From the NCBI GenBank assembly GCA_963630555.1, contig CAVGND010000005.1, positions 1 to 64,000 of the forward strand: DNA of 64,000 nt. Direction: 5' to 3'. This document shows positions 50,723-60,101 of this stretch, piece after piece (position 1 is the stretch's first letter; every line of letters begins with the position of its first letter). Origin of the DNA: CAVALG01 sp963630555 (GTDB taxonomy: Bacteria > Bacillota > Clostridia > Oscillospirales > Acutalibacteraceae). The translations under genes were made by a program, and so were the position numbers. Under the pieces are notes generated by a model. That model worked only from the letters and a program-made list of their open reading frames with translations, had not been told where the DNA came from and made no database searches.

Positions 50723-52657
50723 ATGGGAATGACAATAGCACAGAAAATAATCAAATCCCATTTGGTAGACGGCGAAATGATCGTCGGCAGCACCATTGGC
50801 CTTAAAATTGACCAGACCCTTACACAGGATGCAACGGGTACAATGGCATATCTGGAATTTGAGGCAATGGGTGTGGACAGGGTTAAAACCGAAAAATCGG
50901 TTGCTTACATAGACCATAACACTCTGCAAAACGGGTTTGAAAATGCGGACGATCACAGGTTTATACAGTCCGTATGTAAAAAACACGGCATTTATTATTC
51001 GCATCCCGGTAACGGCATATGCCATCAGGTACACCTTGAGCGCTTCGGCATACCCGGCAAGACCTTAATAGGGTCGGACTCTCATACTCCTACAGGCGGC
51101 GGCATAGGTATGCTGGCAATGGGCGCGGGAGGAATGGATGTCGCCGTTGCTATGGGCGGCGGTGCTTACTATATTCCGATGCCCGGTATGATACGGGTAA
51201 ATCTTAAAGGCAAACTCCGCACGGGCGTTGCCGCAAAGGATATTATACTTGAAGTTTTGCGTATACTGTCGGTTAAAGGTGGTGTCGGATATATTGTTGA
51301 ATATGCAGGGGAGGGCGTTGCGACGCTTTCGGTTCCCGAACGCGCCACAATAACAAATATGGGTGCCGAACTCGGCGCAACCACTTCAATTTTTCCGTCT
51401 GACGAAGTAACTGCAAAATTCCTTGAAGCGCAGGGGCGCGCGGCTGACTTTGTTCCGCTTTCAAGCGACGCCGACGCGGTTTACGACAAGGAAATAGAAA
51501 TCAACCTTTCCGAGTTACAGCCGCTTGCGGCAATGCCGCATATGCCCGATAATGTTAAATCGGTGTCCGACATAGGCAAAATAAAGGTTGACCAGGTACT
51601 TATCGGCAGCTGCACCAATTCCTCGCTTTTCGATATGCTTAAAGTTGCCGAAATCTTAAAGGGAAAAACTGTATGCCCCGATGTTTCGGTTGCCATTGCG
51701 CCCGGTTCAAAACAGGTGTTTAATATGCTTGCCGATTGCGGTGCGCTTTCAGACCTTATTGCAGCAGGCGCGCGTATACTTGAATGTGCCTGCGGACCCT
51801 GCATAGGTATGGGGCAGTCGCCTAATTCGGGCGGTGTTTCGCTCAGGACGTTTAACCGCAACTTTGAGGGGCGTTCGGGAACTGCCGACGCAGGTATTTA
51901 CCTCGTCAGCCCCGAAACCGCAGCTGTCAGTGCTCTTACCGGTTATTTGACCGATCCGACAACCGCAGGCCTTGATTTCAGCGGTGTGGTTATGCCGCAA
52001 AAATTCCTTATTAACGATAATATGGTGGACGCTCCGGCACCTGCCGATGAGGCCGACAAGGTTGCAATTTTGCGCGGCCCCAATATTAAGCCTTTCCCGA
52101 AGACCGAGCCGCTGGCTGACGGTATAGAGGCACAGGTACTGCTTAAAGTCGGCGATAATATAACAACCGACCATATTATGCCGGCAGGCGCAAAAATTCT
52201 GCCGCTTCGCTCAAATATCCCGAAAATTTCGGAATATTGCTTCACAAGATGCGATGAAGATTTTCCGTCAAATTGTAAAAAAGCAGGCAAAGGCATTATT
52301 ATAGGCGGCGAAAATTACGGTCAGGGCTCATCGCGCGAGCATGCTGCGCTGGCTCCGCTTTACCTCGGCATAAAGGCGGTTATTGTTAAAAGCTTTGCGC
52401 GTATACACGTTGCAAACCTTATAAACGCGGGCATTGTTCCGCTCACATTCAAAAATCCTGCGGATTACGAGCGTATAAATAAATGGGATAAACTCTCCCT
52501 GCCGAATATCAAAGCAGAAATAAAGGCGGGCGGCGACATTACGCTTACCGATAAAACAACAGGCGATAGCATCCTGCTTACCCCCGTGCTTTCGGGCAGA
52601 AGCAAAGATATATTGCTTGCCGGCGGACTTCTTGATTACACCGCCAAAAAATCATAA
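50723..52657 (+). CDS. acn: Aconitate hydratase
   Basis: Isomerises citrate to isocitrate with a 4Fe-4S cluster. The 644-residue protein is of the shorter type related to mitochondrial and archaeal aconitase, not E. coli AcnA (about 890). YIDHNTLQ, GSDSHTPTGGGIGMLAMGAGG, LIGSCTNSS and CACGPCIGMG (the three cluster cysteines), and IIGGENYGQGSSREHAAL in the swivel domain are present. icd follows after 59 bases. Without a citrate synthase here, the pair serves at least 2-oxoglutarate production for glutamate. Confidence 0.95.
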   Translation: MGMTIAQKIIKSHLVDGEMIVGSTIGLKIDQTLTQDATGTMAYLEFEAMGVDRVKTEKSVAYIDHNTLQNGFENADDHRFIQSVCKKHGIYYSHPGNGICHQVHLERFGIPGKTLIGSDSHTPTGGGIGMLAMGAGGMDVAVAMGGGAYYIPMPGMIRVNLKGKLRTGVAAKDIILEVLRILSVKGGVGYIVEYAGEGVATLSVPERATITNMGAELGATTSIFPSDEVTAKFLEAQGRAADFVPLSSDADAVYDKEIEINLSELQPLAAMPHMPDNVKSVSDIGKIKVDQVLIGSCTNSSLFDMLKVAEILKGKTVCPDVSVAIAPGSKQVFNMLADCGALSDLIAAGARILECACGPCIGMGQSPNSGGVSLRTFNRNFEGRSGTADAGIYLVSPETAAVSALTGYLTDPTTAGLDFSGVVMPQKFLINDNMVDAPAPADEADKVAILRGPNIKPFPKTEPLADGIEAQVLLKVGDNITTDHIMPAGAKILPLRSNIPKISEYCFTRCDEDFPSNCKKAGKGIIIGGENYGQGSSREHAALAPLYLGIKAVIVKSFARIHVANLINAGIVPLTFKNPADYERINKWDKLSLPNIKAEIKAGGDITLTDKTTGDSILLTPVLSGRSKDILLAGGLLDYTAKKS

Positions 52658-52716
52658 TACACGGGGCGGCGGGGGTTAATTTCCGCTTGCCGCAAGAAAG
52701 GTTGAGGTGACTTATA

Positions 52717-53886
52717 ATGTCAGAACAGTATGTTAAAGACGCGGTTGCAAAGTTTGAACAGTTGGTTCGCGAACAGCAGGCACGCGCAGAAAAAATCAAA
52801 TCCGAAAAAGAATTTGTCGACTACGACAAATTGGACAAAATAATAGTTGGGGTTTGCGGCGGCGACGGAATCGGCCCAGTAATAACAAATGAGTCTGCCA
52901 CGGTGCTCAAATTCCTGCTTGCCGATGAGGTTGCGGCAGGTAAAATAGAGTTCAGAAATATTGACGGACTTACAATCGAAAACCGCGTTGCGGCAGGCAA
53001 GGCGATCCCCGATGATGTTATGGATGAACTTAAAAAATGTCATGTTATATTAAAAGGCCCGACAACAACTCCGCGTGCGGGCGACCCGTGGCCGAATATC
53101 GAAAGCGCCAATGTTGCTATGCGTAAAGAACTTGATCTTTTCTGCAACCTTCGCCCAGTAAGAGTTCCGGAGCAAGGAATAGACTGGACATTTTTCCGTG
53201 AAAACACGGAGGGCAGTTATGCCGTAGGTTCGAAGGGGATTAATATAACCGATGACCTCGCAATGGACTTTACCGTTACAACGACCGAGGGATGCGAGAG
53301 AATTGCGCGCCTTGCTTACGAATATGCGAGAAAGAACAAGAAAGAGCGTGTTTCAATAATAACCAAGGCAAATATTGTTAAAACGACCGACGGCAAGTTC
53401 TTAAAAATCTGTCAGGAAATCGGCAAGGAATATCCCGAAATAACAACTGACGACTGGTACATTGATATAACAACCGCAAAACTTATCGATGAAAAGCGCC
53501 GCAGAGATTTCAAGGTCTTTATTCTCCCGAACCTTTACGGCGATATCATAACCGATGAGGCGGCTGAATTCCAGGGCGGCGTAGGTACCGCGGGCAGTGC
53601 AAATATAGGAAAAAAATACGCAATGTTTGAGGCTATCCACGGCTCGGCTCCCCGTATGGTTGCCGAGGGCAGAGATAAGTATGCCGACCCGTGCTCAATG
53701 CTCAGGGCGTCCGTAATGCTGCTTTCACACATCGGAAAACAGACCGAAGCCGACCTGCTTGAAAAAGCGCTTGACATCTGTATGTTTACCGAAAAGAAAA
53801 TGGCGACGACCGGACGCGATACCGGATGCACCTGCGAAGAGTTCGGTGCATATGTAATGGATACCGTTAAAAAACTTAAAAAATAA
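52717..53886 (+). CDS. icd: Isocitrate dehydrogenase (isocitrate/isopropylmalate family)
   Basis: Oxidative decarboxylation of isocitrate to 2-oxoglutarate. The 389-residue protein has VCGGDGIGPVITNES, KGPTTTPRAGDPWPN, CNLRPVRVPEQG, FRENTEGSYAVG with the phosphate-binding residues, LPNLYGDIITDEAAEFQGGVG and EAIHGSAPRMVAEGRDKYADP. Whether it uses NAD or NADP is not safely readable, although the sequence is of the shorter NAD-type class. It lies between acn and rex, about 20 bases before rex. Confidence 0.93.
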   Translation: MSEQYVKDAVAKFEQLVREQQARAEKIKSEKEFVDYDKLDKIIVGVCGGDGIGPVITNESATVLKFLLADEVAAGKIEFRNIDGLTIENRVAAGKAIPDDVMDELKKCHVILKGPTTTPRAGDPWPNIESANVAMRKELDLFCNLRPVRVPEQGIDWTFFRENTEGSYAVGSKGINITDDLAMDFTVTTTEGCERIARLAYEYARKNKKERVSIITKANIVKTTDGKFLKICQEIGKEYPEITTDDWYIDITTAKLIDEKRRRDFKVFILPNLYGDIITDEAAEFQGGVGTAGSANIGKKYAMFEAIHGSAPRMVAEGRDKYADPCSMLRASVMLLSHIGKQTEADLLEKALDICMFTEKKMATTGRDTGCTCEEFGAYVMDTVKKLKK

Positions 53887-53905
53887 TTATTAATCGGTGA
53901 AAACT

Positions 53906-54559
53906 ATGAGTACATCAAAAGTTTCAACCTCGGTATTAAAAAGGCTGCCGAGATACTATCGTTTTTTGGGCGAACTGAAGGATATGGGAACAGAGAGGAT
54001 ATCATCATCGGAACTGTCTAAAAAGATGGGATTGACCGCAAGCCAGATACGGCAGGATTTTAACTGCTTCGGCGGCTTCGGTCAGCAGGGATACGGCTAT
54101 AATGTCAGACAACTGCACAGGGAAATAGGTTTGATATTAGGCCTTTACGATGTTAAAAAAATAGTGCTCATAGGCGCAGGTAATCTCGGGCGTGCGGTTG
54201 CCGAGCAAATGGATCTCAAAGAACGCGGATTTAAGCCGGTCGGTATATTTGATAAAAAAGAGTCCATAGTCGGTCAGATGATAGCCGGAATACCTGTAAT
54301 GAGCATAGAAAAACTTGATGATTTTTGCCGCGAGAATCACCCTGTTGCCGCTATCCTTTGCGTGCCTAAAGATGCTGCGGCCCAAATTGCAGAGCAGTTG
54401 GTGAAGTTGGGTATAAAGGGTATATGGAATTTCAGCCACTATGATATTTCGATGAAATATCCGCATATAGCGGTTGAGAATGTTCATTTAAGTGACAGTC
54501 TTATGTCGCTGTGCTATAAAATAACGCATATCGGCGAAGACGGCGAAGAAGGGGCGTGA
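53906..54559 (+). CDS. rex: Redox-sensing transcriptional repressor Rex
   Basis: Dimeric repressor whose DNA binding is relieved by NADH. The 217-residue protein has an N-terminal winged helix (LPRYYRFLGELKDMGTERISSSELSKKMGLTASQIRQDFNCFG) and a Rossmann domain with IGAGNLGRAVAEQM for NAD(H), then AAILCVPKDAAAQIA. The ATG at 53906 follows GGTGA; the GTG at 53897 overlaps it. As the third gene of acn-icd-rex it would regulate itself through the operator at 50650-50667. aroQ follows after 5 bases. Confidence 0.96.
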   Translation: MSTSKVSTSVLKRLPRYYRFLGELKDMGTERISSSELSKKMGLTASQIRQDFNCFGGFGQQGYGYNVRQLHREIGLILGLYDVKKIVLIGAGNLGRAVAEQMDLKERGFKPVGIFDKKESIVGQMIAGIPVMSIEKLDDFCRENHPVAAILCVPKDAAAQIAEQLVKLGIKGIWNFSHYDISMKYPHIAVENVHLSDSLMSLCYKITHIGEDGEEGA

Positions 54560-54564
54560 CCCAT

Positions 54565-55023
54565 ATGCGTATACTTGTTATAAACGGGCCGAACCTTAAT
54601 ATGTTGGGCATAAGAGAACCCGATATTTACGGAAAAACTTCCTATGCAGACCTTGTTGATATTATAAATTCAAAGGCGGCTGAGTCTGATGTTTCGGTTG
54701 AAATTTATCAGTCAAATCACGAGGGTGATATTGTAGATAAAATCCAGTCGGCGTATGGCAGGTTTGACGGAATAATAATTAATCCTGCAGCATATACACA
54801 TACAAGTGTTGCAATACTTGACGCGCTTAAAGCGGTGGCGTTGCCTGCGGTGGAGGTGCATATTTCCGAAGTGTCCGCGCGCGAGCCGTTCAGAAGCATT
54901 TCATATACAGGGCTCGCATGCGAAAAAACCATAGCCGGCAAAGGGATAAACGGGTATTTAACGGCAATGGATTATTTAATTTCCAAGTTGGGCAAAATTA
55001 CTCTTGACAAACCAACGGTATGA
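54565..55023 (+). CDS. aroQ: 3-dehydroquinate dehydratase, type II
   Basis: Third step of the shikimate pathway. The 152-residue protein shows INGPNLNMLGIREPDIYG, IYQSNHEGDIVDKI, IINPAAYTHTSVAILDAL and EVHISEVSAREPFR, each part of the dodecameric active site. The ATG at 54565 is preceded by GGGGCGTGA; the GTG at 54556 overlaps the rex stop. The promoter of acpP lies in its last codons. Confidence 0.96.
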   Translation: MRILVINGPNLNMLGIREPDIYGKTSYADLVDIINSKAAESDVSVEIYQSNHEGDIVDKIQSAYGRFDGIIINPAAYTHTSVAILDALKAVALPAVEVHISEVSAREPFRSISYTGLACEKTIAGKGINGYLTAMDYLISKLGKITLDKPTV

Positions 55024-55032
55024 TATTATATT
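55004..55032 (+). promoter_or_regulatory. Promoter of acpP
   Basis: TTGACA (55004-55009) and TATATT (55027-55032), 17 bp apart, overlapping the aroQ stop codon. The leader of about 80 bases ends in GAGGGGGG. Confidence 0.75.
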
Positions 55033-55121
55033 AATATGTGTCGCAACGATTTCGGTGCTTTGTGCCGGAAATTCAGCGGATTACAGTATTCTCAGTTTTT
55101 TTGAGGGGGGTATAAAGTAAA

Positions 55122-55349
55122 ATGGTAGCAGAAAAAATTAAAGAGATTCTCAGCGAGCAACTTGATATTGAAGCTGACGAAATAGCCCTTGATTCCGATA
55201 TTGCCGAAGATTTAGGTGCCGACAGTCTGGATGTTGTTGATTTGATTATGACGCTGGAGGATGAATTTGAGGTTGAAATATCCGATGATGTTATTGAATC
55301 GGTAAAAACCGTCGGTGATCTTGTTAATTTTATAGAGGCAAATAAGTAA
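55122..55349 (+). CDS. acpP: Acyl carrier protein
   Basis: Carries growing acyl chains on a phosphopantetheine group. The 75-residue acidic protein has DLGADSLDVVDLIM with the modified serine, and the standard helices KIKEILSEQL and VVDLIMTLEDEFEVEISDD. The ATG is 7 bases after GAGGGGGG. It stands alone, with no fatty acid synthesis genes next to it. Two terminators follow. Confidence 0.97.
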   Translation: MVAEKIKEILSEQLDIEADEIALDSDIAEDLGADSLDVVDLIMTLEDEFEVEISDDVIESVKTVGDLVNFIEANK

Positions 55350-55373
55350 TCAAAATATTTGTGTATTTGTATG

Positions 55374-55451
55374 ACCCGCCCGCAAGGGCGGGTTTAAGTT
55401 TGTCAACAGACATCAAAATAAGCGAAAGCCCGCCAAACAGGCGGGCTTTTA
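55374..55451 (+). terminator. Two tandem terminators after acpP
   Basis: ACCCGCCC/GGGCGGGT (55374-55393, loop GCAA) with TTAAGTTT behind it, then AAAGCCCGCC/GGCGGGCTTT (55425-55449, loop AAACA) followed by TTTT. The second stem also has A-runs on its left and could act on the minus strand. Confidence 0.85.
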
Positions 55452-55520
55452 TTGCCGCATTTTTGCATTGGGTAACACCGCCTGCAGCACCGTCATAAGA
55501 TATAGTGTAAAAATCTAAAT

Positions 55521-55775
55521 TTGAAAGCGGCGAAAAAATTGAGTTTCGGAACCGAAAAACATCTTTGCGACCTAACGACGGGCGAAGGAGGAATTATAAC
55601 GCATCTTTTGTCAAGCGGGGATATGCGTCGCCGACTTCAGGATATCGGGTTTATTGAGGGCACGCACGTTACCTGTGTGGGCAGAAGTCCGCTCGGAGAT
55701 CCGTCGGCATATCTTGTGCGCGGTACGATTATTGCGTTACGCCGTGAGGACGGCTGCGGCATATTTATAAAATGA
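55521..55775 (+). CDS. feoA: Ferrous iron transport protein A
   Basis: FeoA is a small SH3-like cytoplasmic partner of FeoB. The 84-residue frame has CDLTTGEGGIITHLLSSGDMRRRLQDIGFIEGTHVTCVGRSPLGDPSAYLVRGTIIALRREDGCGI, a full FeoA domain. The start is uncertain: the TTG at 55521 has no ribosome binding site, and the TTG at 55539 is 8 bases after AAAGCGG. No feoC is seen. feoB follows 28 bases later. Confidence 0.88.
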   Translation: MKAAKKLSFGTEKHLCDLTTGEGGIITHLLSSGDMRRRLQDIGFIEGTHVTCVGRSPLGDPSAYLVRGTIIALRREDGCGIFIK

Positions 55776-55803
55776 CCTCTTGCGAAATTTTATGTGAAGG
55801 GGG

Positions 55804-57885
55804 ATGCGCCCGTGTGGCGGAGATATGAGTAATGAAAATTGCAAAACGATAAAGGTGCTGCTTGCCGGAAACCCAAATGTCGGCAAAAGCACCGTTTTTA
55901 ACGCCTTAACCGGTATGAAACAGCACACGGGGAACTGGATTGGTAAAACAGTGGAGTATGCGCGCGGATACCGTAAGTTCGGCAGCGTGAATTTCGAATT
56001 TACAGACCTACCGGGGACATACTCGTTACTTACCCATTCTAAAGAGGAAACCGTGGCGCGTGACGCAATCTGTTTCGGTGATTATGACTTGGTTGCCGTC
56101 GTATGCGACGCTACCGCGCTTGAACGCAATTTAAATCTTGTGTTTCAGGTGCTTGAAATAACAGATCGGGTAATAGTTTGCATTAATCTTATGGATGAAG
56201 CGGAAAAGAAAGGTATATGTATTGATATACAGATGCTTTCGCAAAAACTCGGTATTCCGGTAATACCTACGGTTGCCAGAAGCAAAAAAGGTCTTGACAA
56301 ATTTTTGTCCTGTGCGGTCAAATCGTGCGGTAAAACATTGGCAGCAAATCCGAAAAGGGTGAGATATCCCGACGCCATACAGCAGGCAACAGAACGGTTG
56401 ACGCATGCGGTTGAAGGCTGTAGGGCGCCGGAATGGACGGCGGCAAGATTGCTTGAATCAAATGCGGAAACAACCGATAAAATAATGAAGCACCTGCCGT
56501 ACAGTTGCGATCGCGGCAAATTGAAAGAAACGGTTGAAATGCAGCAGAAAGAATTGCTTAAGCAGGGGTATGATTTACGTACTGTCAGCGACCGTATGGT
56601 GGCATCATTTGTGTTGCAGGCGGAAATAACGGCAAGTTCGGTGGTAAATATTTCGATAAACGGATCTGCCCGCGACAGGAAAATCGATAAAATAGTCACG
56701 GGCAAATTTTTTGCTTTCCCGATAATGATTATGTTGCTTTTATTTATATTCTTTATAACGGTAAGCGGGGCAAATTATCCGTCCGAAAAACTTTTTGAAT
56801 GGCTGTCGGCTCTTAATTGCCGGATAAACTTGCTGCTTACTTCCGTGGGTATGCCCGAAACGGTACGCAGTGCAGTGTCGGACGGAATGCTGCGCGTACT
56901 GTTCTGGGTGGTTTCGGTTATGCTTCCGCCGATGGCAATATTTTTTCCGCTGTTTACACTGCTTGAAGATTTCGGATATCTGCCGAGAATTTCATACAAT
57001 CTCGACCGTTTTTTTAAAAAATGTTCATCCTGCGGGAAGCAAAGCCTTACTATATGTATGGGATTCGGTTGTAACGCCGTCGGCGTTACCGGTTGCCGGA
57101 TAATAGATTCTCCGCGTGAAAGATTTATCGGGATATTGACCAATTCATTCATACCGTGCAACGGCAGATATCCGGCTATGATAGCGATAATAAGTATATT
57201 TTTTGTCGGTGCGGCTCACGGGTTCTTCGGTTCGGCTATATTAACCGCGGCAGTGGTGTTCAGTGTTGTTATGGCAATGTTTGCTTCATGGATGCTGTCA
57301 AAAACGCTGCTTAAAGGCGTGCCGTCCTCGTTTACACTTGAATTGCCGCCTTACAGGACACCGCAGTTTTTCAGGGTGATAATACGCTCGGTGCTGGACA
57401 GAACACTTTTTGTACTTGCGCGCGCCGCTGCGGTCGCTGCGCCGGCGGGACTTGTTATTTGGATGTTTTCAAATATAACGGTAGGCGGAAACACCTTGCT
57501 TTTTTCAATTACTGAATTCCTTGACCCTATCGGTAAAGTAATGGGGCTTGACGGCGTAATATTAGCGGCGTTCATCCTCGGCTTTCCGGCAAACGAAATA
57601 GTAATACCGCTTATGTTGATGGGTTATTCTTCAAGCGGTGTACTTGCCGATTATTCAAACATTGCTTCGCTTAAAACAATGCTGTTGCAAAATGGGTGGC
57701 AATTGTCAACCGCGGTCTGTTTTTTAATATTTATGATTATGCATTTCCCATGTTCAACCACGCTTTTAACAATAAAAAAGGAAACGGGCAGTTTTAAATG
57801 GGCGGTCGTATCGGTATTGCTGCCGCTTTTTTTCGGTATTGCCGCCTGCTGTACGGTCAATGGATTATTCTTACTTTTTAATTAA
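55804..57885 (+). CDS. feoB: Ferrous iron transport protein B
   Basis: A Fe(II) transporter with an N-terminal G domain. The 693-residue protein has G1 GNPNVGKSTVFNALTG (about residues 22-37), G3 FTDLPGTYSL, G4 INLMDEAEKKG, a guanine dissociation inhibitor helical region, and from about residue 300 a membrane part of about nine helices with CGKQSLTICMGFGCNAVGV (Cys gate) and the gate motif PCNGRYPAM. The ATG at 55804 follows GAAGG; an ATG at 55825 is close to GGCGGAG and is an alternative. A convergent terminator follows. Confidence 0.95.
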   Translation: MRPCGGDMSNENCKTIKVLLAGNPNVGKSTVFNALTGMKQHTGNWIGKTVEYARGYRKFGSVNFEFTDLPGTYSLLTHSKEETVARDAICFGDYDLVAVVCDATALERNLNLVFQVLEITDRVIVCINLMDEAEKKGICIDIQMLSQKLGIPVIPTVARSKKGLDKFLSCAVKSCGKTLAANPKRVRYPDAIQQATERLTHAVEGCRAPEWTAARLLESNAETTDKIMKHLPYSCDRGKLKETVEMQQKELLKQGYDLRTVSDRMVASFVLQAEITASSVVNISINGSARDRKIDKIVTGKFFAFPIMIMLLLFIFFITVSGANYPSEKLFEWLSALNCRINLLLTSVGMPETVRSAVSDGMLRVLFWVVSVMLPPMAIFFPLFTLLEDFGYLPRISYNLDRFFKKCSSCGKQSLTICMGFGCNAVGVTGCRIIDSPRERFIGILTNSFIPCNGRYPAMIAIISIFFVGAAHGFFGSAILTAAVVFSVVMAMFASWMLSKTLLKGVPSSFTLELPPYRTPQFFRVIIRSVLDRTLFVLARAAAVAAPAGLVIWMFSNITVGGNTLLFSITEFLDPIGKVMGLDGVILAAFILGFPANEIVIPLMLMGYSSSGVLADYSNIASLKTMLLQNGWQLSTAVCFLIFMIMHFPCSTTLLTIKKETGSFKWAVVSVLLPLFFGIAACCTVNGLFLLFN

Positions 57886-57891
57886 TAAAAA

Positions 57892-57923
57892 ACACCGTAC
57901 CTGCTTTGCGGCGGGTACGGTGT
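57892..57923. terminator. Bidirectional terminator between feoB and the ABC ATPase gene
   Basis: ACACCGTACC pairs with GGTACGGTGT around a 12-base loop. A-rich sequence lies on the left and T-rich on the right, so it can serve both convergent genes. Confidence 0.75.
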
Positions 57924-57945
57924 GCATTATCGTTTTATACGGTTA

Positions 57946-59088
57946 TCAGTTGGTAACCGTTTTTTCGGTGTCTTTATCAAAAACATGGAGTTTGTTTACA
58001 TCCAAAGCGACTGTAACAACCTCGCCAACCTCCGATTTTGAATCGGGGTTTACACGGCTTACAAGGTCATGACCTAAGAAATCAAGATACAGATATTTCT
58101 CTGCACCCATAGGTTCAACAACTTCAACACTTGCCTGAATGATTCCGTCCTGATGGTCGGCAATGTATCTCGCATCGTCATAAATACATTCGGGGCGAAT
58201 ACCGAGTATAACATCTTTGCCGTTATATGCTTCAAGGCGGCCGCCCTCGTTTTTCGATGCCGGAAGTTTGATTTTCGAGGTCACCGCGGCAACTTCTTCG
58301 GTAGCGTCCGATTTGATTTCAACAAAGAAATCCGAACCCTCTTTAACAATAGTGCCTTCAAAGAAGTTCATTTGCGGCGCACCGATAAATCCGGCAACAA
58401 ATTTGTTCACCGGTGCATCATACAGCACCTGCGGACTTGCAATCTGCTGGATAACACCGTCTTTCATAACAACAATTCTGTCACCCATTGTCATCGCTTC
58501 GGTCTGGTCGTGAGTAACGTATATAAATGTTGTTCCGAGTTTTCTGTGAAGTTTGGAAATTTCAATACGCATCTGCGTTCTGAGTTTTGCGTCCAGGTTT
58601 GAAAGCGGTTCATCAAGAAGGAATGCGCGCGGTTCACGGACTATTGCACGACCGAGCGCAACACGCTGGCGCTGACCGCCGGATAGAGCCGCAGGTTTGC
58701 GCTCAAGCAGGTGAGATATATCAAGAATTCTGGCAGCTTCTTCAACGCGGCGCTTGATCTCGTCTTTCGGAACTTTGCGAAGTTTAAGACCGAAACCCAT
58801 ATTTTCAAAAACAGTCATATGCGGATAAAGAGCATAGTTCTGGAAAACCATTGCTATATCTCTGTCCTTCGGGTGAACGTCGTTCATTCTTTTGTCGCCT
58901 ATATAAAGGTCGCCGCCGCTGATTTCTTCAAGTCCTGCAATCATACGAAGCGTTGTTGACTTACCGCAACCCGAAGGGCCGACAAAAACTATAAACTCTT
59001 TGTCGTCAACATCAAGATTAAAATCGGTTACAGCCTGAACGCCTCCGTTATAGATTTTGGTTACGTTTCTTAAAGAGATGCTAGACAT
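57946..59088 (-). CDS. MsmX/UgpC-type ABC transporter ATP-binding protein
   Basis: A 380-residue carbohydrate ABC transporter ATPase. VGPSGCGKSTTLRMIAGLE is Walker A, LSGGQRQRVALGRAIVREPRAFLLDEPLSNLDAKLR the signature, Walker B and D-loop, THDQTEAMTMGD the H-loop, and the C-terminal OB (TOBE) region contains LGIRPECI. It has no permease or binding protein next to it, which fits the MsmX-type ATPase shared by several sugar importers. The ATG at 59088 follows AAAGGATATGG; an upstream GTG at 59115 precedes this site. Confidence 0.94.
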   Translation of the reverse strand: MSSISLRNVTKIYNGGVQAVTDFNLDVDDKEFIVFVGPSGCGKSTTLRMIAGLEEISGGDLYIGDKRMNDVHPKDRDIAMVFQNYALYPHMTVFENMGFGLKLRKVPKDEIKRRVEEAARILDISHLLERKPAALSGGQRQRVALGRAIVREPRAFLLDEPLSNLDAKLRTQMRIEISKLHRKLGTTFIYVTHDQTEAMTMGDRIVVMKDGVIQQIASPQVLYDAPVNKFVAGFIGAPQMNFFEGTIVKEGSDFFVEIKSDATEEVAAVTSKIKLPASKNEGGRLEAYNGKDVILGIRPECIYDDARYIADHQDGIIQASVEVVEPMGAEKYLYLDFLGHDLVSRVNPDSKSEVGEVVTVALDVNKLHVFDKDTEKTVTN

Positions 59089-59292
59089 AAAATTACCATA
59101 TCCTTTCTTCGACACATAATTCCGTCAAAAATCCTGGATAGGTGATTTTCAACGCCTGCGTCACGTGTTACGCCGCCGATATTGCGGCGAAAACGGGTTA
59201 ATTTTATCGGTGCGCCGCAGCGTACCGATACTTAAATGCCGAAATCGGCGTTTGCTTGAAATTATTATACCAGTAAATACCGTCCGTTTCAA
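59089..59292 (-). promoter_or_regulatory. Promoter and structured leader of the MsmX-type gene
   Basis: On the minus strand TTGAAA (59287-59292) and TATAAT (59264-59269) are 17 bp apart. The leader of about 170 bases holds stems GCCGATTTCGGC (59239-59250), TATCGGT/ACCGATA (59205-59230) and CGCCGC/GCGGCG (59171-59189). A regulatory leader is possible, but none matches a riboswitch I know. Confidence 0.6.
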
Positions 59293-59387
59293 TGCATTAA
59301 TTCTATAAATATTTTTTGCGCCGTTTATTGATATTGTATAGTAAATGGGCGTTTTGCATAAATAAAAGGCGGCGGCATTGCGTTATT

Positions 59388-60101
59388 TCAGCAATTTAAC
59401 TTTGCTGTTTCGGCACCCGTCATAGGTCTTGATTCGCCTTCTTTCAGGTTCGGGTCAAGAATCAGTCCTCCTATACTTTCGCGTTTTAATTCATTCACCC
59501 CGAGCCCTACCGTGCCGAACATCCGCTTTATCTGATGATACTTTCCCTCGTATATAGTAACCGACGCGAGGTGCCTGTCGCCTGCCGAAACCTTCAATTC
59601 CGCCGGCATACAGCGCGTCCCGTCCGCCAACACAATTCCTGCTTCAAAAGCTTTTGCGACGGCGGCGGTCACTTCACCATCCAACGTGACGGTGTAATTT
59701 TTGGGTATCTTTGATGAGGGTGAAATAACCCTGTGAGCCAGTTCGCCGTCATTGGTTATAACGATAAGTCCGGTTGTGTCCTTGTCCAGCCGCCCTACGG
59801 GGAAAAGGGAGGCACGGCCATATCCGTCGGGTATAAGGTCAACTACGGTTCTTGCGTGCGTATCGCGTGAGGCGCTCAATATGCCTTTCGGCTTATTCAT
59901 CATAAAATATACGTATTCTTCACGCCTGAGCGTTATGCCGTCTATCTCTACGGTGTCACGGTCGGCGTCAATGTGAATAACGTTCCGCTCCGCCACATGC
60001 CCGTTTATTTTTACTCTGCCGGATTTTATAAGCGCGGATATCTCTTTTCGGGTGTAATCGGTTCGTGTTCCTATATATTTTTCAATTCTTTGCCTGTTCA
60101 T
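59388..60101 (-). CDS. rsuA: RsuA-family rRNA pseudouridine synthase
   Basis: 237 residues. An N-terminal S4 RNA-binding domain (RIEKYIGTRTDYTRKEISALIKSGRVKINGH) is followed by a catalytic domain with PVGRLDKDTTGLIVITNDGELAHR carrying the essential aspartate, then NYTVTL and EGKYHQIKRMFGTVG. It probably modifies 16S rRNA at position 516 (family knowledge). Its ATG overlaps the alaX stop (ATGA), so it is the last gene of the oppA-like/alaX/rsuA unit. Confidence 0.93.
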   Translation of the reverse strand: MNRQRIEKYIGTRTDYTRKEISALIKSGRVKINGHVAERNVIHIDADRDTVEIDGITLRREEYVYFMMNKPKGILSASRDTHARTVVDLIPDGYGRASLFPVGRLDKDTTGLIVITNDGELAHRVISPSSKIPKNYTVTLDGEVTAAVAKAFEAGIVLADGTRCMPAELKVSAGDRHLASVTIYEGKYHQIKRMFGTVGLGVNELKRESIGGLILDPNLKEGESRPMTGAETAKLNC

